A stretch of 18,357 nucleotides of DNA, taken from assembly GCA_049976445.1 (NCBI GenBank), contig JBMFIF010000035.1, positions 1 to 18,357 on the forward strand, written 5' to 3'. The stretch comes from JAVZOV01 sp049976445 (GTDB taxonomy: Archaea; Thermoproteota; Thermoprotei; Gearchaeales; WAQG01). Below, one piece after another: positions 1 through 6,768 of the stretch. The position numbers were made by a program, and so were the translations under genes. Position 1 is the first letter of the stretch. Each line of letters starts with the position of its first letter. The notes under the pieces are model-generated. The model was given only the letters and a program-made list of their open reading frames with translations, did no database searches and was not told where the DNA came from.

Positions 1-2
1 GT

Positions 3-239
3 GTTGTGTGTGAGAGGGCTCGTGAGTTGGGTGTTGTGTTTGTTTATCTTCCCCCGTATTCTCCTGATTTGAACCCTATTGAGTTTGGTTGGAGGGATTT
101 GAAGAGGGAGTTGTCTAGGTTTTTGGGCTTTGATGAAATGGTTGGTTCTTGTGTGTCCGTTGGTTTGAGGCTTTTTGGTGAGAGGAAGTTTTCATACACT
201 AACAGGTGGGTGGAGAAGTTTGTTAAGGCAAAAAGTTAA
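3..239 (+). CDS. IS630-family transposase, C-terminal part (cut by window edge)
   Basis: This is the last ~79 codons of a DDE transposase; the reading frame is open to the left edge, so the gene begins outside the window. The segment LPPYSPDLNPIEFGWRDLKR is the hallmark C-terminal block of IS630/Tc1-mariner-type DDE enzymes. The E of NPIE is expected to be the third catalytic acid; the two D residues would lie upstream, outside the window. Codon use differs from the neighbours: it is rich in TTG, GTT, GAG and AGG, while nearby genes favour TTA, GAA and AGA. That fits a mobile gene of separate origin. The element's terminal repeat should lie in the ~50 bp after the stop, but with one end visible it cannot be defined. 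Whether the transposase is intact cannot be judged. Confidence 0.85.
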   Translation, partial: VVCERARELGVVFVYLPPYSPDLNPIEFGWRDLKRELSRFLGFDEMVGSCVSVGLRLFGERKFSYTNRWVEKFVKAKS

Positions 240-294
240 TCGAAGAACTATAAAGAATTTATAACCATAAAATTTTAAGGTATAGTGATGAACA

Positions 295-879
295 ATGGTT
301 AAACTAAGATTTATACATGCGTCATCTGATGCAACAAGCCTCGACATATACTTGAATGATAACAAAATAATCGAAAGAATGAAGTATAAATCGATAACTG
401 ATTACATCGATGTTCCTAATGAATGCATATTAAATTTTAGAATTTCTGGAGCACCAAAAAATAGTCCCCCAATCTTTTACATAAAATTTAAATTTGAACC
501 TGAAATCTCATCATTTACAGCATTTTTAATTGGATTAGCTGGAAGTAAAGAGAAAAAAGATAGCATAAACGTTATTGTTCTTCAAGATCAAGTTGTTTCA
601 CCAAATTCCGCAGTAATAAGACTTATCAACGCATCACCTGCAATAGATTCTGCTTTATTTAAATTTAAAGACGGTTCATTAATTCAAAATCTTGAATATG
701 GAAAAGCGTTTCAAATCACAACCAGAGCAGGTAAAAAAATTCTTCAAGTTATCAAAGATAATAACACAATTACAGAGACAACACTAGATATTCTGGACGG
801 AAAAATATACGAGGTTATATTAGTAGGTTTAACAGAAAGAAAACCTCCGTTAGAATTGTGCGTATTATCACATAATTGA
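295..879 (+). CDS. DUF4397 domain protein (two tandem units)
   Basis: The 194-aa product is built from two related units. The first begins at residue 2 with VKLRFIHASSDATSLDIYLN, and the second near residue 105 with AVIRLINASPAIDSALFKF. The R-x-[IV]-[HN]-A-S-x-x-x-x-x-[LV]-D pattern followed by a beta-rich stretch is typical of DUF4397, which is usually found on secreted or surface proteins and has no assigned reaction. No signal peptide, lipobox or membrane segment is present, so this copy looks cytosolic, which is unusual for the family. A TATA-like TTTATAA lies at 258-264, about 34 nt before the ATG; no strong Shine-Dalgarno motif is seen. The gene stands alone, between the IS630 end and the V4R gene. 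Family call fairly sure; function unknown. Confidence 0.75.
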   Translation: MVKLRFIHASSDATSLDIYLNDNKIIERMKYKSITDYIDVPNECILNFRISGAPKNSPPIFYIKFKFEPEISSFTAFLIGLAGSKEKKDSINVIVLQDQVVSPNSAVIRLINASPAIDSALFKFKDGSLIQNLEYGKAFQITTRAGKKILQVIKDNNTITETTLDILDGKIYEVILVGLTERKPPLELCVLSHN

Positions 880-1076
880 CTATCTCTTTTCATTACTTAA
901 AAAATATTTAATAAATTCTTTATACTTTTACACATATTATTAATCTTTTCATATTCACTCTACGATTCATTGGGAAAACAGATTTAAATAATGCTCCTCT
1001 TTTTCTCTAAAGATGAGCTTTTGTTTACTTATAAAGGTTTAGAAATATTTTTTAGTTTGTTTAAAGAAAAATATTT

Positions 1077-1081
1077 GGTGA
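1077..1081 (+). promoter_or_regulatory. Ribosome binding site deciding a TTG start
   Basis: GGTGA six bases before TTG 1088 complements the archaeal 16S 3' end. It is the main argument for the TTG start of the V4R gene, since no in-frame ATG lies near the start of the protein. Confidence 0.6.
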
Positions 1082-1087
1082 TAATCT

Positions 1088-1516
1088 TTGGTAAAGCCCG
1101 AATTTGAACAATATCTAAAAACTTTGCAAACGCTTGAACGATTGTCAGGCGTTTCTTTGAGCGAAGCTCATAAGATTCTTGGTTATGAATATGGAAGACG
1201 ATTAGCATCAAATCTTAAATCAAACAATATTTTCGATTTATTAAATGAGGTATCATTATTATTAGAACAGAACGATCTAGGGCATACTGAAATAGAAAAA
1301 ACGGATCCAATTAAGCTTACTGTTCATAGGTGTTTAGGTTGCGAATGGATTCCTGACGCTGTAAGTTCCATTTCAACGTGCCCTTTACGTGAAGGATTAC
1401 TAGAATCCATATTACACGAAAAGCTAAACGTTAAAGTTAAAGTAACTAGTATATCAACTGGTTCAGCATATGGAGAGAAAGTGTGCAAATTTGAGGTTCA
1501 TCTAATAAAAGAGTAG
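1088..1516 (+). CDS. V4R (4-vinyl reductase-like) domain protein
   Basis: A 142-aa protein whose C-terminal half matches the V4R small-molecule-binding domain. It shows HRCLGCEW at residues 80-87, then C98-P-L-x-E-G-L and a final GEKVCKFEVHL strand with C133. The cysteines C82, C85, C98 and C133 and H80 are candidate metal or ligand-binding residues, as is usual in V4R proteins (hydrocarbon-binding/BchJ-like, COG1719). The N-terminal half is helical. V4R proteins act as ligand sensors or chaperones for hydrophobic or tetrapyrrole molecules; the ligand here is unknown. The TTG start is chosen because GGTGA (1077-1081) lies 6 nt upstream. The next gene starts 30 bp downstream but has its own promoter-like TATA. 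Confidence 0.7.
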   Translation: MVKPEFEQYLKTLQTLERLSGVSLSEAHKILGYEYGRRLASNLKSNNIFDLLNEVSLLLEQNDLGHTEIEKTDPIKLTVHRCLGCEWIPDAVSSISTCPLREGLLESILHEKLNVKVKVTSISTGSAYGEKVCKFEVHLIKE

Positions 1517-1518
1517 AA

Positions 1519-1525
1519 ATATTTA
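1519..1525 (+). promoter_or_regulatory. TATA-like box at leaderless spacing before the Nudix gene
   Basis: ATATTTA is centred about 25 nt upstream of ATG 1547, the usual archaeal TATA-to-start-site distance. No Shine-Dalgarno motif lies between, so the mRNA is predicted to be leaderless. It sits immediately after the V4R stop codon. Confidence 0.45.
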
Positions 1526-1546
1526 CTAAATCTAAGTCATTATAGT

Positions 1547-2113
1547 ATGGTTAGAAATGATACTGATGTGAGAAAAGAGCATGTTGTATCAAGTAGGATT
1601 ATTTATAAAGGTAAAGTAATAAATTTAAGACTTGATGAAATAATATCTGAAAATGGTTTTGGTTATATTAAAGAAATCGTTGAACATCCAGGAGCTGTTG
1701 CTATTTTAGCGTTTCTAGATGATAACACTATACTCATGGTTAAGCAATATCGTAGGGCTGTGGATAAAATACTTTTAGAACTTCCCGCAGGAACGTTGAA
1801 AATTGGTGAAACCCCTGAGCAATGTGCTGCACGTGAACTTGAAGAGGAGACAGGTTATAAAGCACGTAAAATTGAAAAGCTAGGAGCATTTTACTTAGCA
1901 CCTGGGTATAGTAACGAAATACTCCATGTATTTATCGCAAAGGAATTAGAAAAAAGCCAACAAAAACTTGAGATTGATGAGGATATTCGTGTCGAAAAAA
2001 TAGGTATTAAAGAACTGCTTACAATGATTAATAATGGTGAGATTAAAGATGCAAAAACCATAGCATCTATATTTCTATTCTTGAACAAGTTATATTCTGC
2101 TCATACATCATGA
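1547..2113 (+). CDS. Nudix hydrolase, ADP-ribose pyrophosphatase type
   Basis: The 188-aa product contains a complete Nudix box G-x5-E-x7-R-E-[LIV]-x-E-E-x-G: G82, E88, R96-E97-L98, E100-E101 and G103 are all present, so metal binding and catalysis should be intact. P119 in the segment FYLAPGYSNE lies about 15 residues after the box, the diagnostic proline of ADP-ribose pyrophosphatases. The N-terminal region VVSSRIIYKGKVINLRLDEI is also typical of ADPRase/NudF. Expected reaction: ADP-ribose to AMP plus ribose-5-phosphate, in the cytosol. Start: ATG 1547, with a TATA-like box at leaderless distance. It may still be partly cotranscribed with the V4R gene ending 30 bp before. Substrate is inferred from the family only. 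Confidence 0.88.
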   Translation: MVRNDTDVRKEHVVSSRIIYKGKVINLRLDEIISENGFGYIKEIVEHPGAVAILAFLDDNTILMVKQYRRAVDKILLELPAGTLKIGETPEQCAARELEEETGYKARKIEKLGAFYLAPGYSNEILHVFIAKELEKSQQKLEIDEDIRVEKIGIKELLTMINNGEIKDAKTIASIFLFLNKLYSAHTS

Positions 2114-2132
2114 TTAGAAAGGTATTTTTAGG

Positions 2133-2146
2133 TATGTGTACACATA
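2133..2146. promoter_or_regulatory. 14-bp perfect palindrome in the TPR-gene promoter
   Basis: TATGTGTACACATA is its own reverse complement. A TATA-like TATTTTTA lies at 2123-2130, so transcription is expected to start near 2153; the palindrome falls between TATA and start site. That is a classical position for a dimeric repressor to block polymerase. Function is inferred from position and symmetry only. Confidence 0.4.
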
Positions 2147-2167
2147 TAGTGTGAGGAATGAGATCAC

Positions 2168-2809
2168 GTGTCGTTTGAAGAAGCCGAAGAGCATAGAAAA
2201 AAAGGCGATCAATTGTATAGTATAGGACGATTAAATGAAGCCGAGGAAGAGTATCGTATTGCACTAAGCATCAATCCTGATCATGCAGAAACGCACCACA
2301 ATTTAGGAGTTGTTCTTGCCACAAAAGGTGATTTAGACTCTGCGGAGGAGGAAATAAGAAAAGCTATAACTCTTAAACCTAATGATGCTGATATGCATAT
2401 TAGTTTAGGTACGCTATTATACGAAATGAATAGGTTTGAAGAAGCTGAAAGTGAATTCCGTAATGCAGTAAACTTGAACCCGGAAAATATTGATGCTCAT
2501 ATAAGCTTGAGTGGCGTGCTCATAGAACAAGGAAAATTCGAGGAATCTGAACATGAACTTAAAGAGGCAGTACAATTAGCACCAGATAATGCTGACATTC
2601 ATTATCTACTCGGACTAGTATATGCGATCTCAGGTAAATTAGATGAATCAGAAACAGAGTTAAATAAAGCATTAGAACTTGAACCTGATCACGTTAACGC
2701 TAGAAAGGCATTAGATAGTGTGCTTAAGGAAAAAAGACGAATGAGTGAAGAACATATCGATGAGCAAGAAGAAACCGATGAAGAAGAGCACGATGATGAA
2801 GAGTACTAA
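2168..2809 (+). CDS. Tetratricopeptide (TPR) repeat protein with acidic tail
   Basis: This 213-aa soluble protein has about five consecutive 34-residue TPR units covering residues ~7-174. Each shows the W/L-G-A-P type pattern, for example HHNLGVVLATKGDLDSAEEE and a closing L-x-P-[DN] (SINPDHAE, LKPNDAD, LNPENID, LAPDNAD, LEPDHVN). The last ~25 residues are strongly acidic (runs of E and D), a possible binding or solubility tail. TPR arrays are protein-interaction scaffolds; the partner cannot be told from context. The GTG start at 2168 begins directly before the first helix; GTGAGG sits ~11 nt upstream at 2151-2156. A palindrome in the upstream promoter suggests regulation. A T-tract follows the gene. 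Confidence 0.85.
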   Translation: MSFEEAEEHRKKGDQLYSIGRLNEAEEEYRIALSINPDHAETHHNLGVVLATKGDLDSAEEEIRKAITLKPNDADMHISLGTLLYEMNRFEEAESEFRNAVNLNPENIDAHISLSGVLIEQGKFEESEHELKEAVQLAPDNADIHYLLGLVYAISGKLDESETELNKALELEPDHVNARKALDSVLKEKRRMSEEHIDEQEETDEEEHDDEEY

Positions 2810-2844
2810 TTAAACAATAAACAGCTAATTAAAAGATAGGTAGA

Positions 2845-2851
2845 TTTTTTT
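2845..2851 (+). terminator. T-tract terminator after the TPR gene
   Basis: Seven consecutive T followed by further T-rich sequence (to about 2865) lies 36 bp after the TPR stop. Archaeal transcription commonly ends at such T-runs without a hairpin. The same short interval also holds the promoter of the next gene. Confidence 0.4.
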
Positions 2852-2862
2852 ATAGATTTCTT

Positions 2863-2870
2863 TTTAAATA
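2863..2870 (+). promoter_or_regulatory. TATA box of the HAS-barrel/herA unit
   Basis: TTTAAATA, centred about 34 nt before the TTG at 2901. A GGGGAG ribosome binding site follows at 2891-2896, 4 nt before the start codon. This is the only good promoter seen ahead of the two-gene unit. Confidence 0.45.
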
Positions 2871-2900
2871 TTTTGAAGGTAATAATATTAGGGGAGAAAA

Positions 2901-3548
2901 TTGATTAAAAATTATATAGACATATATGATGAGAAAGTAAAAAACCCAATTGGTAAAGTATTTAACGGAGGATATTTAACATTAGACTTTAATACTATTC
3001 GTATTGATAGTCCGAGATTAAATCTTGGAAGCATGGTTGTTATCGCGAGTGAAAATATTCTCATAGTAGGTATTGTAAAAAATCATGAAATAAGAATATA
3101 TTATCCAGAGAAAATACCTAGCAAAGTACCAATGGGTTGGAAGGCTTATAAGGAACAATATCCTGATATAGAAAATATAATGGCTGTCTTTTATAGCGCT
3201 GTTTCTATAGGATATTTTGATGGAACTAATTTTGTACAAGGCACACCATATAAAGCCCCAATGATACACGACCTAGTTTTTGAGCCGGACATAGATTTCA
3301 TAAGAGATTTTCATAAAGATTTACAGATGGAATACATGCCGCTCATATACTCATCATTAAATATGAATGGAGTAGATTTTATACAGCTAGCATTTAACCT
3401 TTACAAATGGTTAGACAGCTCAAAATATTTCAACAAGAATGAATTAAAAGAACTCTACAAATCAAGTTTACGCAGTCTCGCAACGTACGGATTTATTGAT
3501 ATAATACCACAATACATTAAATTTATAGGATCATTGTTTAGGGAGTGA
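2901..3548 (+). CDS. Stand-alone HAS-barrel protein (HerA N-terminal-like), upstream partner of HerA
   Basis: This 215-aa protein is not a recognised named family but resembles the N-terminal part of HerA. Residues ~17-60 look like a HAS barrel (IGKVFNGG, then LNLGSMVVI and a VGIV strand). Residues 97-128 (FYSAVSIGYFDG, then TPYKAP and a hydrophobic stretch) match the second half of the HerA N-terminal region. No ATPase domain follows; residues ~145-213 are helical. The TTG start follows GGGGAG by 4 nt. The stop codon overlaps or closely precedes the herA start, so the two are cotranscribed and probably translationally coupled. Inference: it assembles with, caps or modulates the HerA hexamer. 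Alternative: a degenerate HerA paralogue that lost its motor domain. Confidence 0.6.
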   Translation: MIKNYIDIYDEKVKNPIGKVFNGGYLTLDFNTIRIDSPRLNLGSMVVIASENILIVGIVKNHEIRIYYPEKIPSKVPMGWKAYKEQYPDIENIMAVFYSAVSIGYFDGTNFVQGTPYKAPMIHDLVFEPDIDFIRDFHKDLQMEYMPLIYSSLNMNGVDFIQLAFNLYKWLDSSKYFNKNELKELYKSSLRSLATYGFIDIIPQYIKFIGSLFRE

Positions 3549-3553
3549 ACATA

Positions 3554-5248
3554 ATGGAAAACATAGGATATATAGTAGGAGGTTCACTTGAAAAAGGAGT
3601 ACAGATTAAATTAAATGTAAGTTCTGAAGATATTGCCGTAGGTAATTTAAAGGTAGCTAATGGAATAAGAAGAAAATATTTACTTTTATTAAACAACATA
3701 TACCATGGTAATATGGATGTAGCTAATAAATTATCGTCAAGTAGCGTTTCATCAGGTCTAATGGACATTATGCGAGAGGAAATTTTACCTTCTTACGCTA
3801 ATGGGATTGTAATAGCTCAAGGAGATAATGATAAGGTCGAAGAAGCTAACACAATACCAGACTACTTGTCATCAGTTACAACGTTAACCATGAATGATGT
3901 TAAAATATTTTATGGGACTCCTGATGAAAATAACTTTTTAAAATTAAGCTTTGGTTCTCCAATAGGTATAGAAAATGCACTAATTCCTGTAGATATACCG
4001 ATGCTCACAAAATCAAGTTTTGCAATTTATGGAAAAACTGGAACTGGTAAAACTGTACTAGGAAATATAATAGCGATAAACATTGCATTATATACTGCGC
4101 AACGTAAGTATAGCAATGATAATGAATACACACCTGTCTCGATGCTTATATTAGATATGCATAGCGAATATGGAACAACTGTTAAAGACATGTATGGAAA
4201 ACAACTTGGAGATGGAGTTGCAAGAATAATGCCTAATGAATTTATTGTATACACGCCTGATGAAGAGTTAGCAAAAATAAGTAAAGAAGATGGATACCCT
4301 ATGTATATGCTAAAAATAAGTGCATCAGAAATAGAACCTCAAGATATAATACTTATGTCAGAACTACTTAATCTGACAGATATACAAACAAGCACCCTTC
4401 AAACAATATCAGAGCAAATTCAGCGAATAGCAAAAGAAATTAAAGAACATGAATATAAGGATTATCCATGGATAACTTATCTATATGATGATAATCTTTA
4501 TGAGAAATTAATTAGTGAGCTAACAGGAGAAGAAGAAAAAAAGAAAAGACCTGATTCAAAAACCATACTAACTATACAATCACTTCATAAAAAATTGAGT
4601 TTTCTTAAAAATTATAAATTTATCGAAGAGAAAGGTGAAAGTAAAGGAATAATAGATAGTATAGTTGAATCATTGTTAGGAAAAGAATTAAAACACATTG
4701 TGATATCTTTTGGAGCCTATGGTGATGATGTGAGAGCTTACACATTAGTCACAAACATGATTGCAAGAAGGCTTTTAGAAAATGCAGTAGAACTAGGTTT
4801 ACAAAAGAGAGAATTAACGAAAAGAATAGTAATATTCGTCGAAGAGGCTCATAAATTTTTAGATCCTAAATTAAAAGAAAATAGTCCTATGGGAAAGATT
4901 GCTAGAGAACTTAGAAAACGAGGAATAACGCTCTGTATAATAGATCAAAGGCCTTCCCAAATCGATCCTGATGTAAGTAGCATGATCTGGAACACTTTTA
5001 CTTCAGTACTAGGTGACGAGAATGATATTAAAGCAGCAACAATTAACCTTACCAATTCAAAATTATATGACCCAATTATACGATCATTAACACGACAGAA
5101 CTTTCTTGCATACGGCGATGCATTTAGATTTCCGATAGTTGTAAAGACAATAGATTATTCAGCATATGCAAAACATGCAATGGAACTTTACAGTAAGATT
5201 AGAGCATCGATAAAATCTATTGATGAGACTCTTAGAAATGAGATTTAA
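3554..5248 (+). CDS. herA: HerA-family DNA-translocating ATPase
   Basis: The 564-aa protein (from ATG 3554) has an N-terminal HAS-barrel-like region (ENIGYIVGG...), then an FtsK/HerA-type P-loop ATPase. The Walker A GKTGTGKT is at residues 160-167, LILDMHSEYG is the conserved strand after it, and the Walker B RIVIFVEEAHKF has E430-E431. RELRKRGITLCIIDQRPSQI carries the sensor and arginine region. HerA forms a hexameric ring that pumps duplex DNA and works with the nuclease NurA in end resection; a nurA gene lies 2.5 kb away on the other strand. GTG 3545 (overlapping the previous stop) is possible, but ATG 3554 has GGGAG 8 nt upstream and is preferred. Mre11 and Rad50 genes, often adjacent in other Archaea, are absent here. 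It may be a paralogue rather than the main HerA. Confidence 0.85.
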   Translation: MENIGYIVGGSLEKGVQIKLNVSSEDIAVGNLKVANGIRRKYLLLLNNIYHGNMDVANKLSSSSVSSGLMDIMREEILPSYANGIVIAQGDNDKVEEANTIPDYLSSVTTLTMNDVKIFYGTPDENNFLKLSFGSPIGIENALIPVDIPMLTKSSFAIYGKTGTGKTVLGNIIAINIALYTAQRKYSNDNEYTPVSMLILDMHSEYGTTVKDMYGKQLGDGVARIMPNEFIVYTPDEELAKISKEDGYPMYMLKISASEIEPQDIILMSELLNLTDIQTSTLQTISEQIQRIAKEIKEHEYKDYPWITYLYDDNLYEKLISELTGEEEKKKRPDSKTILTIQSLHKKLSFLKNYKFIEEKGESKGIIDSIVESLLGKELKHIVISFGAYGDDVRAYTLVTNMIARRLLENAVELGLQKRELTKRIVIFVEEAHKFLDPKLKENSPMGKIARELRKRGITLCIIDQRPSQIDPDVSSMIWNTFTSVLGDENDIKAATINLTNSKLYDPIIRSLTRQNFLAYGDAFRFPIVVKTIDYSAYAKHAMELYSKIRASIKSIDETLRNEI

Positions 5249-5310
5249 AACAATATTTTCTTATTGTATGTTTATTTAGTAGTATTATCTCTTCTCTAGT
5301 GGTGTTTAAT

Positions 5311-6303
5311 ATGACTAACGTCAATGTCGCACTTTATGGTGTTGGAGAAATAGGTGCATTAATAGCAAAAGCCACATATATGAGAGGTCTTAATATAGTA
5401 GGAGCAATAGACATAGACCCTAAAAAAATAGGAAAAGACCTTGGCGAAATCATCGGTTTAAAAGAAAAGATAGGTGTCACAATAACTAACAACGTAGATA
5501 ACCTAAAAAATGTTGATATAATATTACATGCAACAGGCACATATTTAGATAAAATTTATAATCAATTAGAGACTTGTGTAAAACTTAACTGCGATGTCAT
5601 CTCAACATGTGAAACATTAGCTTATCCATATTATAGATACCCAGAGCTAGCAAAACGAATAGACCAACTTGCTAAAGAACATAATGTGACAGTAATAGGT
5701 ACAGGTGTAAACCCTGGTTTTATACTCGATACCTTAGTCGCTGTCCTAACTAGTCCATCATGGAATGTAGAACATGTTAGAGCTGTACGGTCATTAAATG
5801 CAGCTTACAGACGTAGCAATTTTCAGAAAAAAATAGGAGTCGGTATGACACCAGAAGAAGCAAAAAAGAAACTCAGCTCAGGTGAAATTACTGGACATGT
5901 AGGTTACGCTGAATCAGTGCTCCTCATTTCAAAGTTCTTAAATTTAGGAGTTAGTAGCGTGGAAGAAAAGCAAATACCTATAGTTGCTAGAAAAAACATA
6001 AAAATAGGTAACATAAACATTGAAAAAGGATACGTTTTAGGATTAAGAGGATATGGTATAGGTTATCAAAATGATAAAGAAATAATTAGAGTTGAACTGA
6101 AAGCATACATTGGAGCAAAAGATTATGAAGAAATAACAATAAAAGGGACACCAGAAATAAAATGGAGAAGTAATGGAACACAAGGCGATATAGCAACAGT
6201 AGGCATGATAGTTAATATGATACCAAGAGTGTTAGAAGCCAAACCAGGTTTACTTACAATAGCTGATCTGGAAATACCAAGATACTTCTCTAAATTGCAA
6301 TGA
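5311..6303 (+). CDS. 2,4-diaminopentanoate dehydrogenase-like oxidoreductase (DapB-N fold)
   Basis: The 330-aa product starts with an NAD(P)-binding Rossmann motif G-x-G-x-x-G (VALYGVGEIGALIAKA, G10-G12-G15). An acidic AIDIDPKKIGKDLGE follows, and then HATGTYLDKI and VIGTGVNPGF, the usual layout of the DapB N-terminal domain. The long C-terminal part, with segments such as EITGHVGYAESV, resembles the diaminopentanoate dehydrogenase C-terminal domain rather than true dihydrodipicolinate reductase. Members are annotated variously as DapB-like or as amino-acid dehydrogenases; the substrate here is unknown. ATG 5311 is preferred over GTG 5299 or 5302 because GGTG (5301-5304) lies 6 nt before it. 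Its stop overlaps the start of the VKOR gene by 4 bp, showing cotranscription. Confidence 0.7.
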   Translation: MTNVNVALYGVGEIGALIAKATYMRGLNIVGAIDIDPKKIGKDLGEIIGLKEKIGVTITNNVDNLKNVDIILHATGTYLDKIYNQLETCVKLNCDVISTCETLAYPYYRYPELAKRIDQLAKEHNVTVIGTGVNPGFILDTLVAVLTSPSWNVEHVRAVRSLNAAYRRSNFQKKIGVGMTPEEAKKKLSSGEITGHVGYAESVLLISKFLNLGVSSVEEKQIPIVARKNIKIGNINIEKGYVLGLRGYGIGYQNDKEIIRVELKAYIGAKDYEEITIKGTPEIKWRSNGTQGDIATVGMIVNMIPRVLEAKPGLLTIADLEIPRYFSKLQ

Positions 6304-6743
6304 AACCACAAGGATTATTTTTTATAATCGTTGGTATTGTTGGTATGATAGTAAGCATACTGCTCATGTTAGATTCTTTAAGCGCTCCATCTTATTGTCT
6401 AGTTAGATCATCATGCACTACAGTAACACAAAGTGAATATGCATACCTCTTTGGTATACCCTTGTGGTTTCTCGCACTAATAGGGTTCACATCATACACA
6501 ATACTCGGCGCACTTTACACAATACTCAAAAACGTTAACGTTACATATATTCTACTTCTTGTGATCTTCATAGGCTCCATTGCTTCTTCAATTCTTGCTC
6601 TCTACTTAATTAACATCGAACTCAACATTCTCCATACCGTTTGTTCATACTGTTCAATACTACACTTATTAATATTCTCAAGCTCCGCATACACAACATA
6701 CTTATTATATAACTTTCATCACGTTCTTAAAGAGGAGATTTGA
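6300..6743 (+). CDS. VKOR-family disulfide-bond-forming membrane protein
   Basis: A 147-aa integral membrane protein with four hydrophobic segments (about residues 6-25, 48-72, 80-105 and 115-138). The vitamin K epoxide reductase signature is complete. C33 and C39 form the loop pair, FGIPLWFLALIGF follows, and the redox motif C115-S-Y-C118 lies at the start of the last helix. The enzyme reoxidises a thioredoxin-like partner outside the membrane using a membrane quinone, driving disulfide formation. It lacks the C-terminal thioredoxin domain fused in many bacterial versions, so a separate partner is expected; none is in the window. The ATG overlaps the stop of the preceding dehydrogenase (ATGA). 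Extracytoplasmic disulfide formation is common in thermophilic Archaea, though these also use intracellular disulfides. Confidence 0.85.
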   Translation: MKPQGLFFIIVGIVGMIVSILLMLDSLSAPSYCLVRSSCTTVTQSEYAYLFGIPLWFLALIGFTSYTILGALYTILKNVNVTYILLLVIFIGSIASSILALYLINIELNILHTVCSYCSILHLLIFSSSAYTTYLLYNFHHVLKEEI

Positions 6744-6768
6744 GAATCATCTTTGTTATCCTATACTT

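Noticed and set aside
3..239. The IS630-type transposase as the driver of the MITE family
   Set aside because: IS630 elements duplicate TA on insertion, while the MITEs show 8-9-bp duplications, and no MITE terminus (GGTAGTCTC) is found near the IS630 end.
286..330. C/D-box-like guide RNA (GTGATGA near 286 and CTGA near 326)
   Set aside because: It overlaps the start of the DUF4397 gene, lacks C' and D' boxes at proper spacing, and such short motifs are expected by chance.
3545..3553. GTG 3545 as the herA start
   Set aside because: Possible through GTGA overlap, but ATG 3554 has GGGAG at good spacing and begins directly before the conserved barrel strand.
5250..5267. Stem-loop ACAATA...TATTGT after herA as a terminator
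   Set aside because: Only six A/T-dominated pairs; too weak to call, though T-rich sequence follows.
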